Shown piece after piece: positions 56,401 to 64,000 of a stretch of DNA of 64,000 nt. Every line of letters begins with the position of its first letter. Position 1 is the stretch's first letter. The DNA is taken from assembly GCF_014191505.1 (NCBI RefSeq), contig NZ_JACHWS010000002.1:310001-374000 (forward strand), in the 5' to 3' direction. The position numbers and the translations under genes are program-made. This stretch comes from Hoyosella altamirensis. Its GTDB lineage: Bacteria > Actinomycetota > Actinomycetes > Mycobacteriales > Mycobacteriaceae. The notes beneath the pieces were generated by a model. It did not search any database. It was not told the origin of the DNA and saw nothing but the letters and a program-made list of their open reading frames with translations.

Positions 56401-56859
56401 CTCCGTGCCATTGATGACGAAAGTGCCCTTGTCGGTCATCATCGGGAAATCACCCATGAAGACCGTCTGGCTCTTAATTTCGCCGGTTTCGTTGTTGATG
56501 AACTCCGCCGTCACGAAGAGCGGAGCGGCGTACGTCATATCTTTCTCTTTGCACTCGTCGACGGAGGCCTTAACCTCTTCGAACCGAGGGTCAGAGAACG
56601 AAAGTGACATTGAGGAGGCGAAATCCTCGATCGGTGAGATCTCTTCGAGAACGTCTTCAAGACCGCTCGTCAGGATCTCCTGCCCGCGGGCTGCGGCACG
56701 CTTGCGCCACCTCTCAGCACCGATCAACCATTCGAACGAATCCAACTGAAGGTCTAGCAACCCGGGTACTTCAAGGGGTTCGCGAATCTTCGCAAAAGAT
56801 ACCCTGTTAGGAGCCCCGGGGATACCGGCCACTGAACTGGTCTGGCGGGAGACTGCCAA
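53404..56859 (-). CDS. rpoB: DNA-directed RNA polymerase beta subunit
   Basis: 1151 aa from a TTG at 56859 that follows GGAAGGA six bases upstream; the same arrangement is known for mycobacterial rpoB. Longer readings from upstream GTG or ATG codons add non-conserved residues. The rifampicin-resistance region reads [17 protein letters not shown] and [13 protein letters not shown], i.e. wild-type Asp, His and Ser at the usual mutation sites, so sensitivity is predicted. The catalytic-region blocks and the C-terminal [13 protein letters not shown] are intact. It is co-directional with rpoC 144 bp downstream and follows the Mce-associated genes after a 413-bp gap. Confidence 0.98.
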   Translation of the reverse strand: MAVSRQTSSVAGIPGAPNRVSFAKIREPLEVPGLLDLQLDSFEWLIGAERWRKRAAARGQEILTSGLEDVLEEISPIEDFASSMSLSFSDPRFEEVKASVDECKEKDMTYAAPLFVTAEFINNETGEIKSQTVFMGDFPMMTDKGTFVINGTERVVVSQLVRSPGVYFDKTRDKSTEKDLYSVKVIPSRGAWLEFDIDKRDTVGVRIDRKRRQPVTVLLKARGWTNEQIAERFGFSEIMMSTLEKDNTAGTDDALLDIYRKLRPGEPPTKEGAENLLEGLFFKEKRYDLARVGRYKVNKKLGLTVDPTSTVLTDEDIVTTIEYLVRLQAGERRMAAANGDEIRVNVDDIDHFGNRRLRTVGELIQNQIRVGLSRMERVVRERMTTQDVEAITPQTLINIRPVVAAIKEFFGTSQLSQFMDQNNPLSGLTHKRRLSALGPGGLSRERAGLEVRDVHQSHYGRMCPIETPEGPNIGLIGSLSVYARVNPFGFIETPYRKVIDGQVTDDIFYLTADEEDRYVIAQANSPLDAEGRFVEDHILVRVRREAESEVEFVSPNQIDFMDVSPRQMVSAATAMIPFLEHDDANRALMGANMQRQAVPLLRSEAPLVGTGMELRAAYDSGDVIVSEKAGVVEEVSADYITIMADDGTRRTYQLRKFSRSNQGTCINQRPIVDESQRVEVGQVIADGPCTDEGEMALGKNLLVAIMPWEGHNYEDAIIISQRLVEEDVFTSIQIEEHELDARDTKLGAEEITRDIPNVADEVLADLDERGIVRIGAEVRDGDILVGKVTPKGETELTPEERLLRAIFGEKAREVRDTSLRVPHGETGKVIGVRVFSREDNDDLPPGVNELVRVYVAQKRKIQDGDKLAGRHGNKGVIGKILPHEDMPFLPDGTPVDIILNTHGVPRRMNIGQILESHLGWIAKSGWKIDTVNGTPDWAANLPEDVLEAPENTRTATPVFDGAKEDELAGLLGSTLPNRDGDQMVGANGKAQLFDGRSGEPFPYPVAVGYMYILKLHHMVDDKIHARSTGPYSMITQQPLGGKAQFGGQRFGEMECWAMQAYGAAYTLQELLTIKSDDVVGRVKVYEAIVKGENIPEPGIPESFKVLLKELQSLCLNVEVLSSDGAAIEMRDTDDDDVERAAASLGMNSRAI

Positions 56860-57272
56860 GATGCGTCCTTCCAGCACCTCACGCGCGCCGCTCTGAACTA
56901 CGAACGGCAATCGCTGTCGTCTGCTTTGCTGAGTGTTTGAGTCCGCTGGTGGCACCCCGAACGAACCCTCCCCACTCGACTGGGCACGATTAGCGCCAAG
57001 ACGAACAACGAGGTATGGACAGGAGGCAGCCAGCGCAACGTCCAACAATAGACGAACATTAGTCAGATGTCGAATAGAGCATCTGGCGTGGCAGCAGAAT
57101 CGTACCGCTCGCCCGCCTTACGCGCATGACTATAGAACGCTTCCGGTGGGACGAAACGACCGCAGCTGCCTCCTAGCAACCATGCGCGGTTACTGTCGTC
57201 CCATCGGAAGCATAATCCTACTTCCTTCTCGTGTCACCGGGGCCGCGACGCTGAAACACCAAGATGTGTCGT
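56860..57272 (-). promoter_or_regulatory. Upstream region of rpoBC
   Basis: A 413-bp gap without a credible gene between the Mce-associated gene and rpoB; it must hold the rpoBC promoter and leader. The best -10-like hexamer on the minus strand is TATAGT (complement of 57129-57134), but no good -35 partner is present at 16-18 bp. No strong terminator for the Mce-associated gene was seen, so read-through into rpoB is possible. Confidence 0.4.
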
Positions 57273-57977
57273 TTATCGCTCGTCGATCGAGTCGATAAGC
57301 CAGTCGCCATCCACCTTCTTGAGGACCACGCGCAGCGGGCCGGAGTACATCTCCCCCGGCACGTCGTCGTACTCGGTGCTCACAAGTGACAGCGCGAGCA
57401 GTTCAGCTTCATCGTTTGACAACGCATGCACACCGGCATGCCGGATCGCCATCTCGACTGTGGCCTGGCGTTGTTCGGCTGCCTGTCGAGTTGCGTCGAT
57501 AGTCTGCCGGTACTCATCCTGCATATCCTCGGTGAGGAACGACAACGCCCGGTCAAAGTCTTCGTCGAGGGTTCTGTGGTCGTAGCTGAAGACTGCTGCG
57601 AGAGCCTCCTTCGTGCGGTTCTCCACCTCCGTGGTCGCCGCTTGATCGACGAACGCGATGCCGTCGCTCTGCGGCTGTCCGCGCAACGCCGATGGGCCAT
57701 GCACCACCGCAAGAACGACTGCGCCGGCAATGGCGATTGCGCCAACGATGATCGTTGCGGACAGCAATCGAGTATTGACGCCAGCTAGTGCGCTGCGCCC
57801 AGCGGAGTGGCGGCCAGAACCGCCCCCGGCCCGCTTGTCTGAGCGGCGCTTCGGGCCGGTGGACGCATCACTCGCCGTGCCCTGTACTTGCGGGTCACGG
57901 CTGCTCCCGTGGCCAGCCAGCTTGGGCCGGCGGTTCTTCCCTCCGGGGCCAGGTGTAGTGCGACGAGGACGAGACAT
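57273..57977 (-). CDS. Mce-associated membrane protein
   Basis: 234 aa. A long, basic, Gly/Ser/Pro-rich cytoplasmic N-terminus (1-68) is followed by one transmembrane helix (about 72-93) and an extracytoplasmic alpha/beta domain, with FSYDHRTLDEDFDRALSFLT and a DGDWLIDSI end, the pattern of Mce-associated (Mas) proteins found behind mceF in mycolata. These are thought to stabilise Mce lipid-import complexes. It lies 40 bp after the second Mas-like gene and is the last gene before rpoB. Confidence 0.85.
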   Translation of the reverse strand: MSRPRRTTPGPGGKNRRPKLAGHGSSRDPQVQGTASDASTGPKRRSDKRAGGGSGRHSAGRSALAGVNTRLLSATIIVGAIAIAGAVVLAVVHGPSALRGQPQSDGIAFVDQAATTEVENRTKEALAAVFSYDHRTLDEDFDRALSFLTEDMQDEYRQTIDATRQAAEQRQATVEMAIRHAGVHALSNDEAELLALSLVSTEYDDVPGEMYSGPLRVVLKKVDGDWLIDSIDER

Positions 57978-58017
57978 AGATAGGGACTCCTAATACTTCT
58001 AGATCCGCGAAACCGGC

Positions 58018-58746
58018 CTATTCACCAGGTTGCCCAGGCTGAGATTCATCTTCTGGGACACCTTCGCCGGGAGTTTCACCGGTGGGCAGCTCTTCGAGTG
58101 GAAGCTCCGCACCCTCAGGCATCAGTTCTGGCGGCAACTCGCCGTCCGCACCCGGCGATTCAGCGACCAATGCCGGTGTCCCAACCTGAGTTGATGCCGA
58201 GACCTTCCACGAACCATCGACGCGCGCCAGCTGCATTTCCATCATGACCCGCTGCGTCACGGATTGCCCTGTGGGCCCGGCCGTCGTCCTCAGAACGACA
58301 GCGATAGCCAGCGCCTCATCGGAGTCGGGATCGAAGTTCACAATGGCGATATCGGTCACGTCAGCATTGATACGGCCCCCGGACGGGGCATCGGACTCGA
58401 GCTGATTGCGTGCTTCTTCCATCTCCGCGCGCAACTGCTCACCGGTGATGACCGACTCAATATTTCCGAAAGTCGCATCAAGATCATTGGTATCGAATGA
58501 GTTGAGGTACACGGCAGCTTGCCTGGCCTCACCGAGCAGCCTGTCCCGCTCGCTTGAGACGCCTGCCTGATCGAGAGCCTTCCACCACGCGAAGCCGACC
58601 CACCCGAGGGCGATGATTGCCAGTACGAAAAGCGCAATCACTACCGCACCCAGCTTCCCCCCTGACTTTTGAGTTTTGGTCGGAGCTGGATCAGTTTCGA
58701 CAGTCTTGTCACTCACGCGTACACCGTACCTTTGCGAAGTAATCAC
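58018..58746 (-). CDS. Mce-associated membrane protein
   Basis: 242 aa from the GTG at 58746 (GGGAAGG upstream, short spacing); a GTG at 58716 is an alternative, so the start is uncertain. One transmembrane helix (VVIALFVLAIIALGWVGFAW) is followed by an extracytoplasmic domain with FDTNDLDATFGNIESVITG and a DGSWKVSAST motif as in other Mas proteins, then an unusual Pro/Glu/Gly-rich acidic tail of about 45 residues. It is separated from mceF by a 17-bp-stem hairpin and is probably part of the Mce transporter. Confidence 0.82.
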   Translation of the reverse strand: MITSQRYGVRVSDKTVETDPAPTKTQKSGGKLGAVVIALFVLAIIALGWVGFAWWKALDQAGVSSERDRLLGEARQAAVYLNSFDTNDLDATFGNIESVITGEQLRAEMEEARNQLESDAPSGGRINADVTDIAIVNFDPDSDEALAIAVVLRTTAGPTGQSVTQRVMMEMQLARVDGSWKVSASTQVGTPALVAESPGADGELPPELMPEGAELPLEELPTGETPGEGVPEDESQPGQPGE

Positions 58747-58827
58747 ATTGCCTTCCCGCGATTTTCCAAGAAGATTTCTCAGCCAACAGACAGATCTGTG
58801 CATGCGAATGGGGCCCAGCAGCCCACA

Positions 58828-58872
58828 ATCGTGAAGGATTCACCCTTACACAGAAGGTGAATCCTTCACGAT
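58828..58872 (-). repeat. Perfect long hairpin between mceF and the Mce-associated genes
   Basis: ATCGTGAAGGATTCACC (58828-58844) is exactly complementary to GGTGAATCCTTCACGAT (58856-58872), a 17-bp stem with an 11-base loop. It lies 38 bp after the mceF stop in transcription order. No U-rich tail follows on the minus strand, so it may be a processing or attenuation structure rather than a simple terminator. Confidence 0.8.
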
Positions 58873-58909
58873 CGCGTCGCGCGGGACCCCAGTCCGGTTA
58901 CCTTAGCTG

Positions 58910-60160
58910 TCAGTTCCAGCCGACAAGCTCAAGTAGTTCAAAGGCCTGCCGACCGAAGGGTGCGAGATCTGTGTGGTCACCGGCACGCTTCGGGTTGTTG
59001 TCCCACGGCTGAGGAACACTCGGATCAGCAAAGATTGCCTTGTTCGAACTTCGAACACCGACGGGGCTGCCCTGCGGTGTCCGGCAGCCGATCGACGTAT
59101 CCCATTCCCAGTCACTCATCGCGCCATTGATCATGGGATTACCCGTGGGGCCTGCGGGAAGCCGCTGGAAGGTGCCTTCGTACCCGACCGTACATGCCGG
59201 AGGGTTGTTCAACTCAAAGATGAGTCCAAATCGAGCAGTGCCGTCACCAGGCGCTGCGGTGTAGGCAGCCGCACCAAGCGCCGGCAGCGCTTGCAGCACC
59301 GGGCGCAGGAACTGGCCGCGCTCACCGAGAACCTCGGCTATCGGCTCGGTAGTCCGCAAGAACTCAGTGAGGCCTGGCCCACCTCGCTCGAGGAGCGCGG
59401 ACACGGCCGCGCCTGCGTCCGTCGACGTGTTGATTATCCGGCGGATATCCTGATCGCTCTGCTGCAACTGGTCGGTGATCAGAGTCAGATCGCGCGAAAA
59501 CGACCGCACCTCATTCGCCTGCTCAGCTTGAGTCCGAAGGACCACGCTGCCGTCGCGAAGGAACTGCAGGGTCTGATCCATCGATTCATTCGCCTCCTCG
59601 GAGAAGGCATCGAAGGAGTCGATGATCGTGCCTAGATCCTCACCGCGGCCATGGAAAATCTCCGCGGTCTCGGCCACGACTTCCCGGAACTTATCCAGGG
59701 GGATCGACTGCGACAGGTCATACAGGCCGTTGAGCAGCGACTCAACCCGCACCGGCGCTGAACTGTTCTCGAATTCGATCACGGAGCCTGATTCGAGGAA
59801 CGGCCCTTCGTCAGTGTCAGCCTGGAGGTCGACGAACTGCTCACCTGCGGCCGAGCGGTTGTTCACTTTCGCTCGCGAGTCGGCGGGGATGTCCGGCGCG
59901 TCGTTGCGAATGAGGAGTTCCACCCGAGTACCACCGGGTATCGGCACTACCTCGCCAACCAGTCCCGCTGGGACACCCCGGTACGTGACTTCCGCGTACG
60001 GGAAGATTCCGCCGTTGTCTTCCATCTCGACATATACGGGGAACTCACCGAAACCGAGCAGTGTGTGGAGACGCGCGTACTTGGCGCTCACGAAAATCAC
60101 ACCCACCACAGCCACAATCACGAAGAGGATGAGCTGGATCTTTACGAATCGTGAAATCAT
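58910..60160 (-). CDS. mceF: Mce family protein MceF
   Basis: 416 aa. An N-terminal membrane anchor (ILFVIVAVVGVIFVSAKYA, about 10-28) precedes an MlaD/Mce domain (about 38-115; YAEVTYRGVPAGLVGEV) and a long helical region rich in Gln/Asp/Glu (about 150-290) that would build the lipid tunnel, then a C-terminal tail with SIGCRTPQGSPVG. The start overlaps mceE by ATGA. It is the sixth Mce subunit, by order and absence of a lipobox. The transported lipid (sterol, fatty acid or other) cannot be told from these genes alone. Confidence 0.93.
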   Translation of the reverse strand: MISRFVKIQLILFVIVAVVGVIFVSAKYARLHTLLGFGEFPVYVEMEDNGGIFPYAEVTYRGVPAGLVGEVVPIPGGTRVELLIRNDAPDIPADSRAKVNNRSAAGEQFVDLQADTDEGPFLESGSVIEFENSSAPVRVESLLNGLYDLSQSIPLDKFREVVAETAEIFHGRGEDLGTIIDSFDAFSEEANESMDQTLQFLRDGSVVLRTQAEQANEVRSFSRDLTLITDQLQQSDQDIRRIINTSTDAGAAVSALLERGGPGLTEFLRTTEPIAEVLGERGQFLRPVLQALPALGAAAYTAAPGDGTARFGLIFELNNPPACTVGYEGTFQRLPAGPTGNPMINGAMSDWEWDTSIGCRTPQGSPVGVRSSNKAIFADPSVPQPWDNNPKRAGDHTDLAPFGRQAFELLELVGWN

Positions 60161-61416
60161 GGCTGCCGATCTCCCAACATATTCAGGAGGTCCTGGATCG
60201 GACCTGGCATCTCGTCACCATTCGGCAGTCCGACTTGGACGAGATTTCCTAGTGGAAGTAGAGGCTGTGTCCCCGGACCCGGCCGTGGCCCGTTGCCTCC
60301 GATGTACGGGTTCGACGGGTCAACTGTCGGCTGTGGCGAACCGTATGGAGCCACATACTGTGGCGTGCCCTGGCCCACACCGAGGTTCTCCAGAGTGTCG
60401 GCGATCGACAGATCGACCGCCAGCCAGCCGTTGATAGCTCCACCGAAGGTTGAATCGATGGCGGCGTCCGGGAATGGATAGGTCGGGAGCAGCTGAATAG
60501 AGTTCGGAAGATCCGGTCCTGAATTCGCTAGCGCCTGGAGCGTCGGGCGAAGCGCGCGCAGATCTTGAACGAGATCGTCGCGGGCCTGCCCAATCACCTG
60601 AGTCCCGACCTGGCTCATCCCGTCGAGCTGCCGGAGCATCTCGATGATTTGGGGCGTTTGCTCGCTGAGGATCTGAGTTCCACGGGGAATTTCCTCCACC
60701 ACCCGGCTGATCTGCTCGCGCTGGTTGTCCAGGCGTCCAGACATAACCTCGACGTTGTCAAACGCGCGCTGAATCTCCGCGCGCTGGTTGTTCAGGCTTG
60801 CCACCAGCTGGTTGGTGTCATTCAGAAGCGCTTTCACCTGTGGTTCACGACCGCCGAAAGCCCGGTCAAGTTCCTCGATAATCGGCTGGATCTGGGCCAC
60901 GCCGCCGCCGTTCAGCAGTAGCGAAAGTGCTCCGAAGATGTCCTCGATCTCGATCTGGACCCGACTGTTGTCGATTGGGATGACATCGCCCTCCTCAATC
61001 ACCTCCGGGACACGGTCAGCTTGAGGTGGCGGCTCGATGGCGAGGAACTTCTCACCCAGCAGTGCAGTCTGCTGAATGGAGATCCGTGAGTTCGCGGGAA
61101 GCTGGAGATCGTTTTGCAACGTCATGGAGACGACGGCATTCCATCCATCATCACTCAGGTCCACCCTATCGATCTTGCCCACATTGACGCCATTGACCTT
61201 GACCATGGTCTCCGGAAAAACCTCAGGCACCTGGTCGAACTCTGCGGTCACGGAGATGGGATCAGGGCCCAGGCTCGGACCGCCTGGAAGGGGAAACGTG
61301 TAGATGCCGTCGCTCATCACGAAGCAGCCAGAGGCGGTCATCGCAAGCGCCGACAACCCTGCAGCGGCGGCGACCCCTCTGACAACCCTCTTACGAACAG
61401 CGGGTGATTTCGTCAC
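60157..61416 (-). CDS. mceE: Mce family lipoprotein MceE (LprK-like)
   Basis: 419 aa. A signal peptide with basic start (KSPAVRKRVVRG) and lipobox TASGC near residue 31 marks it as the lipoprotein member of the Mce complex. The Mce domain (about 50-130) contains VKVNGVNVGKIDRVDLSDDG, followed by a helical tunnel region and a Pro/Gly-rich C-terminal tail (GNGPRPGPGTQPLLPLG). It overlaps mceD and mceF by four bases each. Confidence 0.94.
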   Translation of the reverse strand: MTKSPAVRKRVVRGVAAAAGLSALAMTASGCFVMSDGIYTFPLPGGPSLGPDPISVTAEFDQVPEVFPETMVKVNGVNVGKIDRVDLSDDGWNAVVSMTLQNDLQLPANSRISIQQTALLGEKFLAIEPPPQADRVPEVIEEGDVIPIDNSRVQIEIEDIFGALSLLLNGGGVAQIQPIIEELDRAFGGREPQVKALLNDTNQLVASLNNQRAEIQRAFDNVEVMSGRLDNQREQISRVVEEIPRGTQILSEQTPQIIEMLRQLDGMSQVGTQVIGQARDDLVQDLRALRPTLQALANSGPDLPNSIQLLPTYPFPDAAIDSTFGGAINGWLAVDLSIADTLENLGVGQGTPQYVAPYGSPQPTVDPSNPYIGGNGPRPGPGTQPLLPLGNLVQVGLPNGDEMPGPIQDLLNMLGDRQP

Positions 61417-62669
61417 TGTCCACCTCCCCCGTGCGGTGCAGTCAATGAACGCTCAGTTTCCGTCTGCGGAATCGGCGAGAACTGGCCCGGAACTGTGCCC
61501 GGAACTGGCCCTGAGCGCTGAACTAGATCGTTGCTCATGATCCCTAGCGGCAAAACCACTCCGGGGCTCTGAATACCGGCATTGACCTGCTCCGCCAAGC
61601 CTTCGCACTGTCTGATTATCGGCGCCATTTGCCGCCCGAGTTCAGCAAACCGCGAGTCGCCTGGGTAGAGACGTTGCAGGTCTACCAAACCACAGATTGT
61701 GCCACCGAGATCCTGGAGTTCCAGCAGGTTCACGCGTGCCGATAGTGCCCCAGCCTCTGCGTTGTACGCGTTGGCGAGGTTGCTGATCGCGATGGGAATG
61801 GTCACCAAGACCTCTCGCATCGCTTCTGTCTCTTGCGATACACGACCCGTCACCTGTGCGAGACCATCAATGTTGCTTGACAGTGCTTCTCGGTTGTCAT
61901 TGACGAACCTTGCGACGTCGTCGAGGGCGAACGAAAGCTGATTGATTGCCGCACCAAGATTGTCCCGCTCACCCGCGAGGAAGTCCGAGAACGTTGCCAT
62001 CTGGGTGTTGAAGTTGCGCACCTGCGCGTCGTTCTCGGCCAGTGCAGTCGATAGTTCCTGCAGGTTGCGGACGGTACCGAAGAAGTCTTCACGGTAATCC
62101 GCAAAGACGCGTGAGGCCTCGGCTAGTTCGGTAATAGAGCGGCCTAGGGCCTCCCCATTTCCGACTAGGTTCTCGTGGGTAACGTCGATGAACTCACTGA
62201 GTGCACCGTCGGCGTTCGCTCCGTCGGCACCCATTGCTTCTGTGAAGTCAGCGAGTGCTTGATAGATCTCATCGACCTCCACGGGAGTTGCTGTGCGCTC
62301 ACGGGGGATCTCTGCGTTTGGCCCTTCGAGTTTCGGACCTTCTGAGTACGCGGGGGCGAGTTGGATGAAACGGTCTGAAACAAGCGACGGAGTCATCTGC
62401 ATCGCGTGGACTTCAGCGGGAAGGTCCACGCCGCGATTGATGTTCATCTCCACGCGCACCTCGTCACCAACGGGGGTCACGCTTGAAACCTTGCCGACAT
62501 CGATTCCGAGCACGCGAATGTTTGTGCCGCTGTAGATGCCTACCGTGGTCGGGAAGTAGGTCGTGATCTTCATGCCAGGCCGGAAGAAGAAGTACCAGAC
62601 AACTATTCCGGCCAACAGGACCAGCACCAGGCCGGCGGCAATCACCCCGAACGTCTTTTGCCGCGTCAT
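61413..62669 (-). CDS. mceD: Mce family protein MceD
   Basis: 418 aa. One N-terminal transmembrane helix (about 8-29, VIAAGLVLVLLAGIVVWYFF), an Mce domain (about 35-110; IRVLGIDVGKVSSVTPVGDE), then a long coiled/helical region. It is a subunit of the hexameric Mce lipid channel. The start shares one base with the mceC stop and its end overlaps mceE by four bases, so the set is translated as one unit. Confidence 0.93.
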   Translation of the reverse strand: MTRQKTFGVIAAGLVLVLLAGIVVWYFFFRPGMKITTYFPTTVGIYSGTNIRVLGIDVGKVSSVTPVGDEVRVEMNINRGVDLPAEVHAMQMTPSLVSDRFIQLAPAYSEGPKLEGPNAEIPRERTATPVEVDEIYQALADFTEAMGADGANADGALSEFIDVTHENLVGNGEALGRSITELAEASRVFADYREDFFGTVRNLQELSTALAENDAQVRNFNTQMATFSDFLAGERDNLGAAINQLSFALDDVARFVNDNREALSSNIDGLAQVTGRVSQETEAMREVLVTIPIAISNLANAYNAEAGALSARVNLLELQDLGGTICGLVDLQRLYPGDSRFAELGRQMAPIIRQCEGLAEQVNAGIQSPGVVLPLGIMSNDLVQRSGPVPGTVPGQFSPIPQTETERSLTAPHGGGGQ

Positions 62670-63664
62670 CAGTTGCCTCCCACGGTGCGGATCGGTTCGC
62701 GGATTCCAGGTACATCCGGGAGCCCTGGCGGAGTGATGTTGAGGATTGCAATGTCGAACCAGCGGCCATTAGCCAGCGTGTCGGCGAAGACGCGGTAGAA
62801 CGGGGCCATCAGATTCACTGCTTGGCCAAGACTCTCCTGGTTCGCGACAAGCATGTCGGTGACGCCCTGCAGTTGCGCAAGCGCTGGACCGATCTGCTGC
62901 TCGTTATCCGCGACCAGCCCGGTCAGTTCATTAGACAGGTCCTGAGTTGATGTCAGTAGGAGCGAAATCGCTTCACGCCGGATGTTCAGCTCTTGAAGCA
63001 GCAGCCCGGCGTTGGAGATCAACCGCTGGAACTCCTGGTTGCGGTCCGCGAAAATCTGCGTTGTAGTGCGTGTCTTCTCAAGAAGCTCGATCAGCTCCTG
63101 ATCGCGGCTAGAGATCGTCTCCGACAATCTGGTGACTCCCTCGATGGCGTTTTGCATATGCTCAGGTGTGTCACGGAATGCATCAGACAGCGTTTCGAAT
63201 GCCTCAGCTGCCTGCGGCATATCCACCTCGCCGAGTGTGCGCCCAGCTTCCTGGAACGCAGGCACGACGTCGTATGGAGCGACGGTGCGGTCCAATGGGA
63301 TTCGTACCGAAGGATCCAGCCCCTCAGTGCCGCGTGGTTCGAGTTCGACGTACTTCTGCCCCAGCAGGGTCTTGATCTGAATTGAGGCACTCGTTCGGTC
63401 ACCTATCCAGGTGTCCTGGACGAGCATGTCCACGACGACCCTGTCACCTTCGAGCTTGACGTCGGTGACGTCACCAACTTTGACCCCCGCTACTCGGACC
63501 TCGTCGCCGCTTTGCAGGCCGCTCGACTCGCTGAATTCAGCTGAATAGCGGTTAGACGCACCGTAAATGGGAACGTCAGACAGGTAGAAGGCGGACAGTG
63601 TGGCGAAGAGAAGGACCAACAAACCGATGAATCCGGTAATTACCGGGCTGCGGTGGGTCGTCAT
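62669..63664 (-). CDS. mceC: Mce family protein MceC
   Basis: 331 aa, short for a MceC-type subunit. It has an N-terminal transmembrane helix (about 8-28), an Mce domain (about 38-115; VRVAGVKVGDVTDVKLEGD), a helical region (about 140-290) with QELIELLEKTRTTTQIF, and little C-terminal tail. It overlaps mceB by four bases and mceD by one. Letters C-F are assigned by order relative to the lipoprotein subunit MceE. Confidence 0.92.
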   Translation of the reverse strand: MTTHRSPVITGFIGLLVLLFATLSAFYLSDVPIYGASNRYSAEFSESSGLQSGDEVRVAGVKVGDVTDVKLEGDRVVVDMLVQDTWIGDRTSASIQIKTLLGQKYVELEPRGTEGLDPSVRIPLDRTVAPYDVVPAFQEAGRTLGEVDMPQAAEAFETLSDAFRDTPEHMQNAIEGVTRLSETISSRDQELIELLEKTRTTTQIFADRNQEFQRLISNAGLLLQELNIRREAISLLLTSTQDLSNELTGLVADNEQQIGPALAQLQGVTDMLVANQESLGQAVNLMAPFYRVFADTLANGRWFDIAILNITPPGLPDVPGIREPIRTVGGN

Positions 63665-64000
63665 TGGATACCCCCTGGCTGGCAGCGCGTTGCCGCATTG
63701 GTGTAGATCGGCTGGTTAATCTGCGGCAGGCCTGTCGGCAGGTTAAGCCGGGTTGGAGGGGCTCCCGGCCCGAGCGTGAGGTCGATTCCACACAGATAGA
63801 TCGAGAACCACGAGCCGTAGGAAGCGGTCTTGCCGACGCTTTCGAGCTTGACCGGCAGGTTCTGAATCGCGGATTCGACAGCGGGCCGTCCCGTATTGAG
63901 GTTGCCCGCAAGTTGATCGATTGCCGAAATGTTCCCTTGAATCGACGGGCGGGACGGCTCGAGCAGCGCGTTCAGTTCCTCAGACATCGAGGCAAGCGAA
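63661..64000 (-). CDS. mceB: Mce family protein MceB, C-terminal part (5' end outside window)
   Basis: The last 112 codons of an Mce subunit, cut by the right edge; an internal ATG at 63987 is not the true start since the frame stays open to the edge. It shows the end of the helical region (AIDQLAGNLNTGRPAVESAI) and the typical C-terminal segment YGSWFSIYLCGIDL with TRCQPGG at the end, as in MceB proteins. The YrbE permeases, mceA and the rest of mceB should lie to the right. Confidence 0.88.
   Translation of the reverse strand, partial: SLASMSEELNALLEPSRPSIQGNISAIDQLAGNLNTGRPAVESAIQNLPVKLESVGKTASYGSWFSIYLCGIDLTLGPGAPPTRLNLPTGLPQINQPIYTNAATRCQPGGIQ

Overview
The window is high-GC actinobacterial DNA, most likely from a mycolic-acid-containing member of the Mycobacteriales/Corynebacteriales in the Rhodococcus/Hoyosella range. 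The evidence is the mycobacterial form of RpoB, RpoC, S12, S7, EF-G and EF-Tu, an mce operon with Mce-associated membrane proteins, paired DUF3558 lipoproteins, frequent GTG/TTG starts and four-base ATGA overlaps between operon genes. The genus is inferred, not proven. No rRNA, tRNA, CRISPR array, insertion sequence or phage gene was recognised.

Positions 1-26252 (minus strand) hold a non-ribosomal peptide synthetase locus read right to left. The first protein (6759 aa) reads C-A-T-E / C-A-T / C-A-T / C-A-T / C-A-T / C-A*, where A* is a decayed, truncated adenylation domain. The second protein (at least 1950 aa, cut by the left edge) starts directly with an intact A-T, then C-A-T and a partial C. 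The C domain ending protein 1 therefore needs the A-T starting protein 2, so the sixth module is split over two polypeptides. The first C domain is EntF-like and has no upstream partner in the window, so an N-acylated peptide is plausible. No thioesterase, MbtH protein, tailoring enzyme or exporter is visible.

Positions 26253-31190 (minus) are the classical str operon rpsL-rpsG-fusA-tuf. Between the NRPS and tuf lies about 430 bp with a tuf terminator and a cluster of GGTAAC/GTTACC words in two hairpins.

Positions 31543-42672 (minus) contain two overlapping DUF3558 lipoproteins and an eight-gene, tightly coupled acyl-CoA operon: TIGR03084-type protein, AtuA-like protein, acyl-CoA dehydrogenase, biotin-dependent carboxylase beta and alpha subunits, second acyl-CoA dehydrogenase, enoyl-CoA hydratase-like protein, TetR regulator. 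From the AtuA-like gene to the hydratase the gene order matches, from memory, the M. tuberculosis Rv0976c-Rv0971c (fadE13-accD2-accA2-fadE12-echA7) region and resembles the acyclic-terpene (Atu) and leucine (Liu) logic: dehydrogenate, carboxylate, hydrate. A 22-bp near-perfect palindrome in the divergent promoter region is a good candidate operator for the TetR protein.

Positions 42797-49170 (plus) run divergently: a 1012-aa SRPBCC / thiolase-like / enoyl-CoA hydratase triple fusion, an alpha/beta hydrolase, a SixA-like histidine phosphatase, a FatA-like acyl-ACP thioesterase, and an exported lipoprotein-type intradiol dioxygenase. The run converges on rpoC at a strong bidirectional terminator.

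Positions 49306-56859 (minus) are rpoB-rpoC. Positions 57273-64000 (minus) are the distal end of an mce operon (mceB partial, C, D, E, F) followed by two Mce-associated membrane protein genes, with a 17-bp-stem hairpin between mceF and those genes.
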